Shown: one piece after another, positions 49,112 to 57,592 of the stretch
Position numbering within the stretch: position 1 is the stretch's first letter
Layout of the letters: each line of letters begins with the position of its first letter
Source of the DNA: Mesostigma viride
Taxonomy: Eukaryota; Streptophyta; Mesostigmatophyceae; Mesostigmatales; Mesostigmataceae
Assembly (NCBI GenBank): GCA_009746045.1
Contig: RPFO01000418.1
Span: 2,893,240 to 2,957,239 of the forward strand
Length of the DNA: 64,000 nucleotides
Direction of reading: 5' to 3'
Position numbers and translations under genes: made by a program
The notes under the pieces: model-generated
The model's database searches: none
What the model was told of the DNA's origin: nothing
Seen by the model: only the letters and a program-made list of their open reading frames with translations

Positions 49112-49266
49112 TGGATTCTCGTGCACGACTTCTTTTTCAGCCACCCCGGGAAATATTATTCCTGTATATATAGCCCTATATATAGCCTATACCCTTTGCA
49201 ATTTTTCATTACCCATATAATTATTTTTGAAAGAGTCTAAAAAAGAAGTAGTGCAAGAGAATCCAA
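49112..49266. promoter_or_regulatory. Divergent pair of 28 bp elements (right arm)
   Basis: Mirror copy of 44,838-44,992: TGGATTCTCGTGCACGACTT at 49,112 and AAAAAAGAAGTAGTGCAAGA at about 49,239, again pointing outward. Confidence 0.6.
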
Positions 49267-49519
49267 GCAAGCGTCGCCCATCGGGAGGGCCGGGGCGGGG
49301 GGCGAGTGAAATTGGCGGGGCCTCTCCGGCCCCTCTCGCCGGTCGGAGGTGGATTACCTTCTCCCCCCTCGTTTGCCCCTTCGCCGCCTCCCGGGGCCGG
49401 GACAGGCGACGGCGGCGGTGGAGATTACAGGACTTCTGTTCGGACCGGGGGCTCCGGGGGGTCCAAGGGGTCTAGGGGGTCTAGGGGGACTGGGGGCTGC
49501 AGAGGCTCTGGGGGGGTAG

Positions 49520-49601
49520 CTCACGTAGTTGCTGGGAAGGCTTTAGGGTGGCTTTCACCGTGGCTAAGGCACCCCTAAACCCTTCCCAGCAACTGCGTGA
49601 G
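49520..49601. repeat. 82 bp hairpin at the outer edge of the right arm
   Basis: CTCACGTAGTTGCTGGGAAGG pairs with CCTTCCCAGCAACTGCGTGAG with one mismatch. The stem extends inward through a TTTAGGG/CCCTAAA pair to a short loop. The left arm of the large palindrome stops inside this same stem sequence. Confidence 0.85.
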
Positions 49602-49866
49602 TGACCCCCTCTTTTCCCCCTGTTCCCCCCTGCGTGTCCCCCCCGTTCCGCGCCGAGTGCTTGGGGACCCCGCAGCGTGTCCCCCCGTTCCGCGCCGAGT
49701 GCTTGTCTGTTTCCCTGTTCCCCCCGCGCGCGAGTCCGTGATCGAGAGTACGAGTGTGCGAGTGTGTGAGTACGTCGGCAAGTCCGTGTCAGTCTCCGCT
49801 GTCGGTGTGCGTGCGTTTATGGTCGCGCTAAAATAATCTCGCGGTTCGCCATATCAGTGGCGCGCC

Positions 49867-49989
49867 ATGATGCATCCGGTGTCGTTGTCCGAGGCGCGTC
49901 TGATGTGCGAGTTCGTGGGCGCGTGCGTGCAGCCGTCGTCGCACATCCAGGAGTGGCCGGCGGTCATGCCGCTATGTGTATGGGGGTGA
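49867..49989 (+). CDS. Possible 40-residue viral mini-protein
   Basis: MMHPVSLSEARLMCEFVGAC and a Trp-containing end; ATG at 49,867, TGA at 49,987. It lies in an otherwise empty stretch 49,602-50,073, which also holds a two-copy repeat of CCGTTCCGCGCCGAGTGCTT. No family, weak support. Confidence 0.25.
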   Translation: MMHPVSLSEARLMCEFVGACVQPSSHIQEWPAVMPLCVWG

Positions 49990-50073
49990 TAGTGTGCGGC
50001 CGGCACCCACGCCTACGTACTATCATGGGAGCGATCCCGAGGATCTCGAGGAGACCGAATCGCCTCTTTACAT

Positions 50074-50754
50074 TCACCCCCCCGAGCGACAGCCTGCGCG
50101 GCGGAGACGCAGGCGGTAGAGGCGCAGTCCGTCGCGCAGGCGCTTTGCGTGGTTGCAGGCGAAGCACAGCAGGGCCGCGTTCCGCCCGCAGTAGCTCCTG
50201 TCGGCCGGGTCGCGCCTGTCGAGCGAGGGGCGGTCCCCCTTCCTGGCGCGGGGTCCGATGTCCAGCGGCTTGCGACACAGGGCGCACCGCGGTCGGCGCA
50301 GGAGCGAGCGGTAGAGCGCCGTGACGTGTGCGGTGCCCAGACACGGCCTGGCCCCGTCGGCCCGCATGCGCGCGTTGGCGTTCCTGGCCATCTTCTCTGC
50401 GCGCGCCCACGCGGCGGGGCGCACGCCCGTCGGCCTGCGGATGGGCGGGGGGCGTATGCCGGAGTCTGCCTTCACGGGCCTGGGCAGGCCGCACCTGCGC
50501 GCCCTGTCCCTGGCCTCCACCAGCTCGTCGAAGAGGGGGGCGAGGGGCAGGCGGGCGCAGGGCCAGCAGGTCCACGCGCCGGGGCGGCCGAACACGGCCG
50601 AGCGGTCTCGCAGGGAGATGGGGCTGGCGCACCTGCTGCACCTGCCCGTCCAGGCCCGGGCGGCCCGGGCGAGGGGCACGGGGCGGAAGGTCCGTCCGGC
50701 GCTCGCGGCCACGTAGGCGCTCTGGTCGTTGTACTTGCGCACGAGCTCGTCCAT
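50074..50754 (-). CDS. HNH-like zinc-finger protein, paralogue of the arm gene
   Basis: 226 residues from MDELVRKYNDQSAYVAASAG. It shares with the arm protein an N-terminal Tyr-...-GR-F region, GRCSRCASPISLRD (against GRCAKCATPI) and a C-terminal treble-clef pattern: CALCRKPLD, then PSLDRRDPADRSYCGRNAAL, then CFACNHAKRLRDGL. The S-L-D-R-R-D and C-N-H-A-K pieces are the HNH signature. Extremely Arg-rich. The small gap (34 bases) to the kinase gene upstream suggests co-ordinated minus-strand transcription. Confidence 0.8.
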   Translation of the reverse strand: MDELVRKYNDQSAYVAASAGRTFRPVPLARAARAWTGRCSRCASPISLRDRSAVFGRPGAWTCWPCARLPLAPLFDELVEARDRARRCGLPRPVKADSGIRPPPIRRPTGVRPAAWARAEKMARNANARMRADGARPCLGTAHVTALYRSLLRRPRCALCRKPLDIGPRARKGDRPSLDRRDPADRSYCGRNAALLCFACNHAKRLRDGLRLYRLRLRRAGCRSGG

Positions 50755-50788
50755 GACTTACACGTATCATAAGAGCGCCGACACGAGA

Positions 50789-51346
50789 TTATTCCTCCCC
50801 GAGGGCGTCGATGAAGCGGGCGATCGCGTCCTGGGGCACGACCTTGTAGCCCCTGGCCTTCATGTAGTCCCTCCTCTGCTTGTAGTTGCGGACGAAGTCG
50901 GGGTAGTTGGAGGGTATGCTCGCGAGGTTGGCCACGCGGGGGATGTCGATGTCCCTGGGGTCCGCGACCTCGCGCACGTGCCTGCGCAGGTCGTCGGCGC
51001 GCGTGACGTACTTGTCCACCTCGCGCAGGAGCAGGCGGCGGTAGGCGGCGGGGTGGTCCTCGAGGCGGATGAAGAACTTGTGGTTCGCCCTGGGGGGCGC
51101 GTGCAGGCCGACGAACACGAGCGGGCGGTCTCGCTCCCTGTCCCTGACGAGCTCTCGTATCATGCGGTTCACGAGGGCTCGCTTGTTGACGGCCCTCTGC
51201 CCGTCTCGCTTCCTCTCGTCGGCTATGTCGTCGGCCTTGGCCCACAGGTCGTCCGTGTCCACGCACTTGGCCTTGATCCTGAGCATGGAGCAGAGGAAGG
51301 TCTTGCCCGATCCCGGCACGCCCTCCACGTGCACGATCGCCGACAT
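50789..51346 (-). CDS. P-loop kinase-like protein (AAA_33/zeta-like)
   Basis: 185 residues from MSAIVHVEGVPGSGKTFLCS; longer frames to 51,439 lack an upstream ATG with support. Walker A is GVPGSGKT at residues 9-16, followed by KCVDTDDLW, a typical substrate-binding Asp-Asp segment of small P-loop kinases, and PLVFVGLH as a later strand. This points to a nucleotide- or sugar-type kinase, or a zeta-like ATPase. The exact substrate cannot be told. Confidence 0.75.
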   Translation of the reverse strand: MSAIVHVEGVPGSGKTFLCSMLRIKAKCVDTDDLWAKADDIADERKRDGQRAVNKRALVNRMIRELVRDRERDRPLVFVGLHAPPRANHKFFIRLEDHPAAYRRLLLREVDKYVTRADDLRRHVREVADPRDIDIPRVANLASIPSNYPDFVRNYKQRRDYMKARGYKVVPQDAIARFIDALGEE

Positions 51347-51455
51347 GGGTATATGACGTACGGCACACAAAATTTGATGGTCACTCCCAAAGTAGATCGC
51401 CCGGCTTAGTAAACATATATTCGCGGAATATAAAAACACACGCGCGTATTATAAC

Positions 51456-51872
51456 ATGGCGGCAAAGAAAACGCGCACCCCACGACGCGCTCGTACGGTG
51501 CACCGCGCACACCGCTCACGAGCCGCTGCAGTGCTGACGCCGGCCATGGAGCATAATTACAACGCTGCATCGGGGATGCTGGCGTATCGTTTCGGCGGGG
51601 CGTTGGAGGCATTGGCGAAGGCGAAGGTGTCGGCGAAGGGCGATGTCCCCCCTGATCAGTACAGGAGAGATCTCCGGGAGGCCAATGCGGTGGAGCGGAA
51701 CCTGCAGCGGGCGTGGCTCGTGTCTATGGATAAACTGCGCGGACTGAGAGAACGAGGCGCGGGCATACTTTATAGAGGGCCGGACGCCATCGTCGATTGG
51801 GTCATGAGAGCCGCCAAGACCGTCGTCACGCCTGGTAGGCGGGGACTCGCGGGTAAGCGTAAACGTTTCTGA
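51456..51872 (+). CDS. Basic protein of unknown function
   Basis: 138 residues. A Lys/Arg-rich start (MAAKKTRTPRRARTVHRAHR), a helical middle part and a basic end GRRGLAGKRKRF suggest DNA binding or nuclear localisation. It is divergent from the kinase gene, with an AT-rich AATATAAAAACACACG about 30 bases before the ATG. AATAAA overlaps the stop region. Confidence 0.65.
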   Translation: MAAKKTRTPRRARTVHRAHRSRAAAVLTPAMEHNYNAASGMLAYRFGGALEALAKAKVSAKGDVPPDQYRRDLREANAVERNLQRAWLVSMDKLRGLRERGAGILYRGPDAIVDWVMRAAKTVVTPGRRGLAGKRKRF

Positions 51873-51907
51873 TTAATAAAGATCGGTTAGTTGTATACGC
51901 GATACGG

Positions 51908-51979
51908 ATGCCTGTCGGCAGATGCACCGGGTGCAAGGCCGAGAAGTTTTTCTCGTTCGGGAAGGCCAAGTGCAAGTGA
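51908..51979 (+). CDS. 23-residue mini-protein with a duplicated tail motif
   Basis: ATG at 51,908, TGA at 51,977. The peptide ends GCKAEKFFSFGKAKCK. The membrane protein starting 40 bases downstream ends RCKAKKIFSIGFAKCK, with stops at the same place, and the DNA is also clearly related (GTGCAAGGCC...GCCAAGTGCAAGT). The shared 16 residues keep two Cys, the central F-S-x-G and the closing A-K-C-K. Either a real mini-protein or a duplicated 3' end. Confidence 0.5.
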   Translation: MPVGRCTGCKAEKFFSFGKAKCK

Positions 51980-52018
51980 TCGATATCGGTTTTATAGCTG
52001 CGTCTATGGTAGTGCGAC

Positions 52019-52540
52019 ATGCGCGCGTATCTGATCGCGACCCTGATACTGGTACTCACCCTCACCCTGTGGCTGGGCCTGCGCGATGCCTCCAAGCCCG
52101 ACCCGCTGCTGACCGCGCGGCTGCCCGAGTACGAGTCCGTGCCGCTCTACCGGTCGGAGGCGATCGAGGCGCTTCTGGAGACGGGCCTGAGCGCGCCCCC
52201 TCCCGCGCTGCCGGTGGCGGCGGCGGCGGGCGGCGAGGACAAGGGCCGCAGGCGGCGGAGGGCCAAGGCGGTGCTGAGGACGGCGCTGGTGGAGGGGCAG
52301 AAGGCGGCGTACATCGCGTCCTCCTACCCTCTGCTGTCGATAGCCGACGGCGTGTCTAGCGTGCTGGGGCTGATGGGGCCGGGGGGCAAGAAGCTGGCCA
52401 AGGTGGTGGGCAAACCGGTGAACTTCGCGCTGAAACACAATCCTATCGGCGCGTTCTTCGGCGCGATATTCAACAAGAAACTGAGCGCGCGGTGCAAGGC
52501 CAAGAAGATATTCTCGATTGGTTTCGCCAAGTGCAAGTAG
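52019..52540 (+). CDS. Membrane-anchored viral protein of unknown function
   Basis: 173 residues. N-terminal membrane anchor YLIATLILVLTLTLWLGL, Pro/Ala linker, basic patch GRRRRRAK, a Gly-rich hydrophobic middle part (LSIADGVSSVLGLMGPGG) and the C-terminal tail RCKAKKIFSIGFAKCK found also in the mini-protein upstream. Likely a virion or membrane-associated protein; no family recognised. Confidence 0.7.
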   Translation: MRAYLIATLILVLTLTLWLGLRDASKPDPLLTARLPEYESVPLYRSEAIEALLETGLSAPPPALPVAAAAGGEDKGRRRRRAKAVLRTALVEGQKAAYIASSYPLLSIADGVSSVLGLMGPGGKKLAKVVGKPVNFALKHNPIGAFFGAIFNKKLSARCKAKKIFSIGFAKCK

Positions 52541-52628
52541 TCATAGGCACCTAACCAGAATAACGTCCTTATGAGGTGCGCTTATACTACGCCAACAATT
52601 TTGTGTTGCAATACCAATACCAGCGCCG

Positions 52629-53573
52629 ATGGCCTGCGCCGTGTACTTGGAAGCTAAGGAGGGGACGCCTCCATCTGAAGATATCTTTTGTGGACAGATT
52701 CGCAGGACACCTGATGGGCGCGTGGCAGCCGCCGACATCGTGAAGTGTATCATTTATTTGAGAGAGGACGGGACTTATGCCAGGGAGGCGCTGGGTAACG
52801 CCAACCTCACCCTGAAGAGGCTCAGTGACAAACAATGTCTTGCAGCCAGCAATACAAATAACATGTACACTTTCCCGGGGCGCAATCAACGGCCTACGAG
52901 GGTCATGACAGAGGAGGAAGTATACGAGTTGATCATGCTCCTGCCCGGGGCTCGGGCTACGGCCTTTCGAAGGAACACCTCGAAGTTACTGAAGCACTAT
53001 TTTCACGCGACGGAAGAGCTGATATCGGAGCTGTTAGGCCGCTACGAAGCACTCCATGGGCGTGCGTACCAGCCCCCCCCTTGCGCGGTCGCAGAGGAGC
53101 CTAGAATCAAACAGTGCGAGTCCGTCAAGGCAGCGGCCGCGGAGATATCCAACACACCCCGCGCTCAAGTTGATGGCAAGGTATATGCCAAGGTGTTCGG
53201 CATCCAGAACAAGTCCATTATGAATATGACCGCGGACGAGTTCAGGCATGTCCAGAACATGAAGAAAGGGGACCTAGTTAGAGACATGTGGACGGAGGAG
53301 ATGAACAGTGGGGCCTTCTTCATGAACTGCGTATTCCGGGCGGCAGTGGCAGGCGGTGAGGACCCCGTGGCCGCCATGGAGAGAATTTCTCGGACAATGA
53401 CCCCCACATTTAGGGGAGTGGGGCTGCACGACCAGGCAAGCACAAAACGCCCAAGAGAATTCCTGGTCCATAACAAGGAAATGAGGGAGAGCCGTCACGC
53501 CTCTCATTCCACCCTGGAGGTGCCCGGTCAGCACAGCTTGAAGCGTGTGTTGACGACTAATGGCGATCCCTGA
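52629..53573 (+). CDS. Viral RYLGGD-like domain protein, paralogue of the gene at 62.4 kb
   Basis: 314 residues. The N-terminal 140 residues carry GQIRRTPDGRVAAADIVKCI, FPGRNQRPTRVMT, ELIMLLPGARATAFRRNTSK and LLKHYFHATEELISELLGRY. The same order (T-P-D-G, then G-x-x-Q/R-x-T, then LLPG-x-x-A-x-x-R, then helix before RY) occurs in a family seen in several giant-virus and algal proteins, usually with R-Y-L-G-G-D. The C-terminal part is shared with the 62.4 kb paralogue (DTFSEDMSGIMF against DMWTEEMNSGAFF). Function unknown. AATAAA follows the stop. Confidence 0.75.
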   Translation: MACAVYLEAKEGTPPSEDIFCGQIRRTPDGRVAAADIVKCIIYLREDGTYAREALGNANLTLKRLSDKQCLAASNTNNMYTFPGRNQRPTRVMTEEEVYELIMLLPGARATAFRRNTSKLLKHYFHATEELISELLGRYEALHGRAYQPPPCAVAEEPRIKQCESVKAAAAEISNTPRAQVDGKVYAKVFGIQNKSIMNMTADEFRHVQNMKKGDLVRDMWTEEMNSGAFFMNCVFRAAVAGGEDPVAAMERISRTMTPTFRGVGLHDQASTKRPREFLVHNKEMRESRHASHSTLEVPGQHSLKRVLTTNGDP

Positions 53574-53700
53574 CGCTGATGGCAAAAAAAATCATATTTG
53601 CGCGCGAATAAACGATTACATTCATTATACGAGGCTTTATTTATTTCCAGTTTGATTAATCAGATTGCCCTGAGAACAACAATAGACAAAACAGAGGATC

Positions 53701-54916
53701 TCAGCACAGAACGTCGGAGGCCAGCACGATCGGCCAGCGCTCCTTCCACTCGGCCAGGTCCGCGTCCCGGACGTCGAGACCGCGGCCGTGCACGCTCAAC
53801 ACCGCGTCCCCCGCCTGGCCCTCCCTCGGCGTGCGCCCGACCACGCGCACCGTCGCCTGGGGGCGCCCATCGGTGACGCGGACGCGGACGTCCTGCTGGG
53901 CGGGGCGGTGGGGGAGTCGTCCACCAGCAGGTCCACCGCCCCCCTCACGGCCGTCACGTCCCCTTCGCCGACCAGGAGGGGCCGGGTGTCCTCCGTGAAG
54001 CAGGTGCAGGGGGCCATGCCGCGGCCGTTGTCCCGGCAGTGCGCGTTGTACCGTTCGTGCACCACCGGGTTGATGAGGTCGACGCCCCCCACGTCCTGGT
54101 TGAAGTAGAAGGTCGACACGCTGTCGTGCGCCCCCATGACGACGGTGCCTCTCGCCGTCGCCATGAAAACGGCCGTGCCGCCTGCGCCGGCTCGCACCTG
54201 CGACAGGGCATAGCGAAAGGTGCCCCCCAGCGCGATGGTCTGGGCCCCGAGGAAGTCTATGCTGCCCCCGCACCTGGCCAGCGCCTGGGTCAGCGGTTGG
54301 CGGATCGCGGCGGGGGCCACCGCGTAGGCGAAGCTCGAGTTGGAGCGCGACACGAGGAGGAGTCGGCACGAGGGGAGCGAGACGCCCTCCGCCGCGCAGA
54401 CCACCAGGCCGGCCAGGACGGCGTAGTCGAAGGAGAGCTCCCACCCATCCCTGCGCTTGGCCGCGTCGAGGAGGAAGATGACGACCCCCGGCACCTTCCG
54501 CACGAAGGCGGCGAGCCTCCTCCACTCGACCAGGTGGGGCATCAGGCCGCAGTCCTCCTCCCGCACAAAGTCGCTGGGGGCTCCAGCCGCGAGTCGGCAT
54601 CGTACACTGTCACCCTGAGGACGGGCACGCCGGCGAAGGAGAGGTCCCCAGGGGTCAGCACCCGGTCCCTCCACACGCGGTGGACAAACCGCCGGTCGGC
54701 CTCGTCGGTGGCCCGCGCGTGGTGCTCCCTGTATGTGGGCCACAGGGCCTCCCAGGCCGCCTTGGAGGTGAGCATCATCAACATGCAGGCCTTCCGGTCC
54801 AGCCTGCACATGTTCTTGACGAATACCTCGAGCAGGTCATCGTCCAGGTCGTCCACCCACGGGATGAACGGGTCGACGGTCCTGCGTCCGGTGCTGGTGC
54901 GCAGGAATGCGGGCAT
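53701..54916 (-). pseudogene. F-box-like protein with two frameshifts
   Basis: From the ATG at 54,916: an F-box-like start (LDDDLLEVFVKNMCRLDRKA, then LTSKAAWEALWP) runs to about 54,580. There the frame jumps at a G5 run into GVVIFLLDAAKRRDGWELSF...GTVVMGAHDSVSTFYFNQ. It jumps again at a second G5 run near 53,912 into a tail ending RWPIVLASDVLC. Both jumps sit in homopolymers, so sequencing indels are as likely as decay. F-box proteins of viruses typically recruit host ubiquitin ligases; that role is inferred. Confidence 0.6.
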
Positions 54917-54929
54917 GGCGTGATAAAAC

Positions 54930-55436
54930 GGCCTCTAGGTCGCGCGCCCTGGTGAAAGGAGAATGGCGCCGGTAAAACGAGACCCGAAGCCGCGCGCCCC
55001 GGTAAAACAATCAAGGCCGACGCCCCGCGCCCTGACAAAACAAAGGCCGGCGTCCCACGCCCTGATAAAACAAAGGATCGACGCCCCACGCCTCGGGAGT
55101 AAGGCCCTGAACGTCGCACGCCTCGAGGAGACGCAGCGACCCGAGAAGGCGACCGAGAACCGGTTGGGATTGCCTGCCAGGCCAGGTAACCAGGTTTTCA
55201 GGTAGGTAACGTCGCCGCTAACCGCGAGAGAGCGAGCGAATCGAGTGCGACCCACGATAAAAAATCTGTCAGCGCGCTCAACCACGGGCCACTTTTCCTT
55301 TGCCGAATGCTGGAGTGCCTATTTTACCGCTTCACTTCTCCTTAAGCAATGCACAAGGGACAGATAATGGGCGACAGTTCATTTATTCACAGTGCATCGT
55401 AATTGCACGTGTCTATTAATTAATCGTAATTGCCCG
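54930..55436. other. No gene; degenerate CGCCC-GGTAAAAC repeats
   Basis: About five diverged units, roughly 35 bases long, with CGCGCCCYGRTAAAACAA occur between 54,938 and 55,090. The rest shows no recognisable feature. Confidence 0.5.
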
Positions 55437-55760
55437 TGGTGCCGGTGCCAGTGTACATTTAGTCAGTGGGGGCCGGTGCCAGTGTACATTTAGTCAGTGG
55501 GGGCCGGTGCCAGTGTACATTTAGTCAGTGGGGCCGGTGCCAGTGTACATTTAGTCAGTGGGGGCCGGTGCCAGTACCTTTTTGGTCGGTGACGCTGCCA
55601 GTACCTTTTTAGTCGGTGACGGTGCCAGTACCTTTATTAGTGGGGGCCGGTGCCAGTACCTTTTTGGGTCGGTGACGCTGCCATTACCTTTAGTCGGTGG
55701 GGACCGGCGCCAGTACCTCATAACTGGTGGGTGACGGTGACGGTGCCTCATAACCGGTGG
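55437..55760. repeat. 31-34 bp minisatellite (GGCCGGTGCCAGTGTACATT...)
   Basis: Four to five close copies at 30-31 base spacing (55,441; 55,472; 55,503; 55,533) are followed by diverged copies with AGTACCTTTTTAGTCGGTGA. It is the only sizeable tandem array in the unique viral part. Confidence 0.9.
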
Positions 55761-55965
55761 GCGACTTGTAAAGAAATATTAAGGAGTGGGCACGCTTGCA
55801 AAATGAATAAGTCGACTACGTCGGTGGATGCTTCTTGAAATCTCGATAGAGCCCGTGGCTGAGAGGCGATAGTCCTCGCTGGTAGACGATTCTCTGTGGC
55901 TGCGGAGGGACAGGAAAGGACTGTCGCGATTGCCCGCGGTCCCGCGTTGGTCGCGTCGTGCATAG

Positions 55966-56645
55966 AAAAGATCCGGGGCTGCCAGGTACCATGTTTCGAA
56001 TGATGCCGCCCCCCGTGGCTGGGACACGTCCGAGCGACGACCCGAGAAAGTCCCGGGACTGTGGGGAAAGTACCCCCAGTGCCAGTATTGCGGCGACTGG
56101 AAGGACCCTTGCACCTTCTTTGGTGGGAAGGCGCTCTATTGCTCGGAATGCCGCGGATACGAGCTGGAATTTCGAGTGAACGCCCCCTCCCACGCCAAAA
56201 ACGACGAGGCCTTCTGCAAGATTGCCGAGGACCGTGCGGCCGCCCTCCATCTTTCGCTGCTCGGCGCAGCCCCGGGGGTCGTGACACGCGCGCGTGTGAC
56301 CCCGGCGAACGCGGCAGGGGTGCGGCAGCTCGCGGAGGGGGTGCAGGCCGGCGGGCGCCCCTGTGTCCGGCCCGTGTACCGCGTGCCCGAGGGGGGGCTC
56401 GCGTGTCTTGCGGGGTTTGCATGGAAAAGCAGTCGCGGCGGGGGTTCCTCCCCGTCCACGCTCCCGTCGGCCAGGGGAAGCGCGCGCCCCCTCCCCACGA
56501 CCTCCCCATCTGCCTCTGGTGCATGACCGTGTACCTGCACGACGACGCCATCCCCTCCCGCGGCCAGTGCCCGCTGTGCCTGGCCGAGCGCAGGCCCGCG
56601 CCCGAGAGGCTCGCCTTCCCCTTCTTCGAGCACGCGGCCGAGTGA
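55966..56645 (+). pseudogene. RING-like zinc-finger protein, frameshifted
   Basis: The first part is read in one frame: YPQCQYCGDWKDPCTFFGGK, ALYCSECRGYELEF, then helices. The frame changes at a G7 run (56,391) into CGVCMEKQSRRGF, then LPICLWCMTVYLHDD, then GQCPLCLAERRPAPE. C-x2-C ... C-x2-C ... C-x2-C is a RING-like cross-brace, as in viral E3 ubiquitin ligases. There is no ATG in the first frame. The ATG at 55,991 would need another shift near the C6 run at 56,010. Start therefore uncertain. Confidence 0.6.
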
Positions 56646-56685
56646 GCCGCGTTTTTTCTCGCTGACGCTAGTGTGAACCGCCGCG

Positions 56686-56868
56686 ATGGCACGATGCGTC
56701 GAGATAACCCCCCAGGGGACCAAATGCAACAAGCCGCGCGCACCCAGGGGCAAGCGGTGCGCGGTCCATCTGGCCATCAGGGCCAGGGAGCGCGCGGGCA
56801 GGAAGCCAGCGTACAGCCCCCATGATATCCTGGACAAGATGATGCGGCTTAGGCTGTCTGTGTCGTGA
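56686..56868 (+). CDS. 60-residue Cys/His zinc module protein
   Basis: MARCVEITPQGTKCNKPRAP then RGKRCAVHLAIRARER. The pattern C-x9-C-x(8-10)-C-x2-H also opens the proteins at 57,593 and 60,416 and resembles short Cys/His modules of phage and giant-virus proteins (C-x-x-x-T-x-x-G-x-x-C...C-x-x-H). Short helical C-terminus. Confidence 0.7.
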   Translation: MARCVEITPQGTKCNKPRAPRGKRCAVHLAIRARERAGRKPAYSPHDILDKMMRLRLSVS

Positions 56869-57048
56869 TGAATCGTTGAATGAATATTATTCCATTTCTT
56901 TAATCCAATCTGTTTTCATTCGCGACCCCCCCGTGTCTACTCATGCATGCATACATATCACATCCACGCTCGACAGGCGGCGAACCTGGACCGGCCATCG
57001 ACCGAGTGGGGCGGTTCCTGTCCGGGTACAGCCACGCCTCGAGTTTGG

Positions 57049-57197
57049 TTGGATTCTTTTGCGCGACTTCTTTTTTGCACGCCGGCCTGAATAGTTTTTC
57101 ATATATATGTGCATGCACCTGTAGAATCATAGAGGGTCTATAGCCATAAATTTATTTTTAGATTCATCAGAAAAAGAAGTAGTGCAGGAGAATCCAA
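57049..57197. promoter_or_regulatory. Divergent pair of 28 bp elements (third locus)
   Basis: Minus-strand copy at 57,049-57,076 (TTGGATTCTTTTGCGCGACT) and plus-strand copy at 57,170-57,197 (GAAAAAGAAGTAGTGCAGGA). They point outward around 93 bases of AT-rich DNA (TTTTCATATATATGTGCATG). Same geometry as in the palindrome arms but with diverged flanks. No gene is supported in 56,869-57,592 otherwise. Confidence 0.6.
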
Positions 57198-57592
57198 GCC
57201 AGGGCCGAGCAGCGGGCGGGCGGGGGCGGGGCTCGAGTTGGATTGTCGACCCCTCTCTAGGCGCCGCCGCAGGCCGACTGCGGATGTGCTTCTCCCATCC
57301 AACGGCAGCCGTTACGAGGTGGCGCTGGGTCGTCAGCACCTGACAGGGCGGGATTTGGCATAAATAGGGGTCGCGACGGCACAGGCGCCATCGTTGGGTG
57401 ACGCGCACCGGGCAGGCGTCCGCCAGGAGACAAGGGATCCAGTCATGGACAGTGCGGACGGGACACGGGGAAATTCGCTCCCCCTCTGCCAGAAGACCAC
57501 GGGCATGAAACGGGTCAAAAGAGAAAGCGGCGACAGGGCCGGAATCGGGCTCTGCGCTACTAGAGTATTTTTTTCGCGTCACTTCTGTATAA

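Larger units (their letters stand above)
47094..49535 (-). repeat. Right arm of 2.44 kb inverted repeat (viral terminus)
   Basis: Mirror image of 44,569-47,005, including the 33 bp repeats (47,122-47,246), both genes, both upstream cassettes (48,257-48,340 and 48,815-48,898) and the paired 28 bp elements. It continues without a break into unique viral DNA at 49,536. Confidence 0.97.

Noticed and set aside
53701-54600. 299-residue Gly/Arg/Pro-rich minus-strand frame
   Set aside because: An out-of-frame reading of the F-box-like gene for most of its length; only its last about 60 residues are the genuine C-terminal end after the second frameshift.
55748-56837. 331- and 233-residue minus-strand frames
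   Set aside because: Antisense to the RING-like gene; composition only, no motif.
57127-57582. 151-residue minus-strand frame upstream of the 57.6 kb gene
   Set aside because: Runs through the 28 bp element and promoter-like DNA of the plus-strand gene and shows no recognisable motif.
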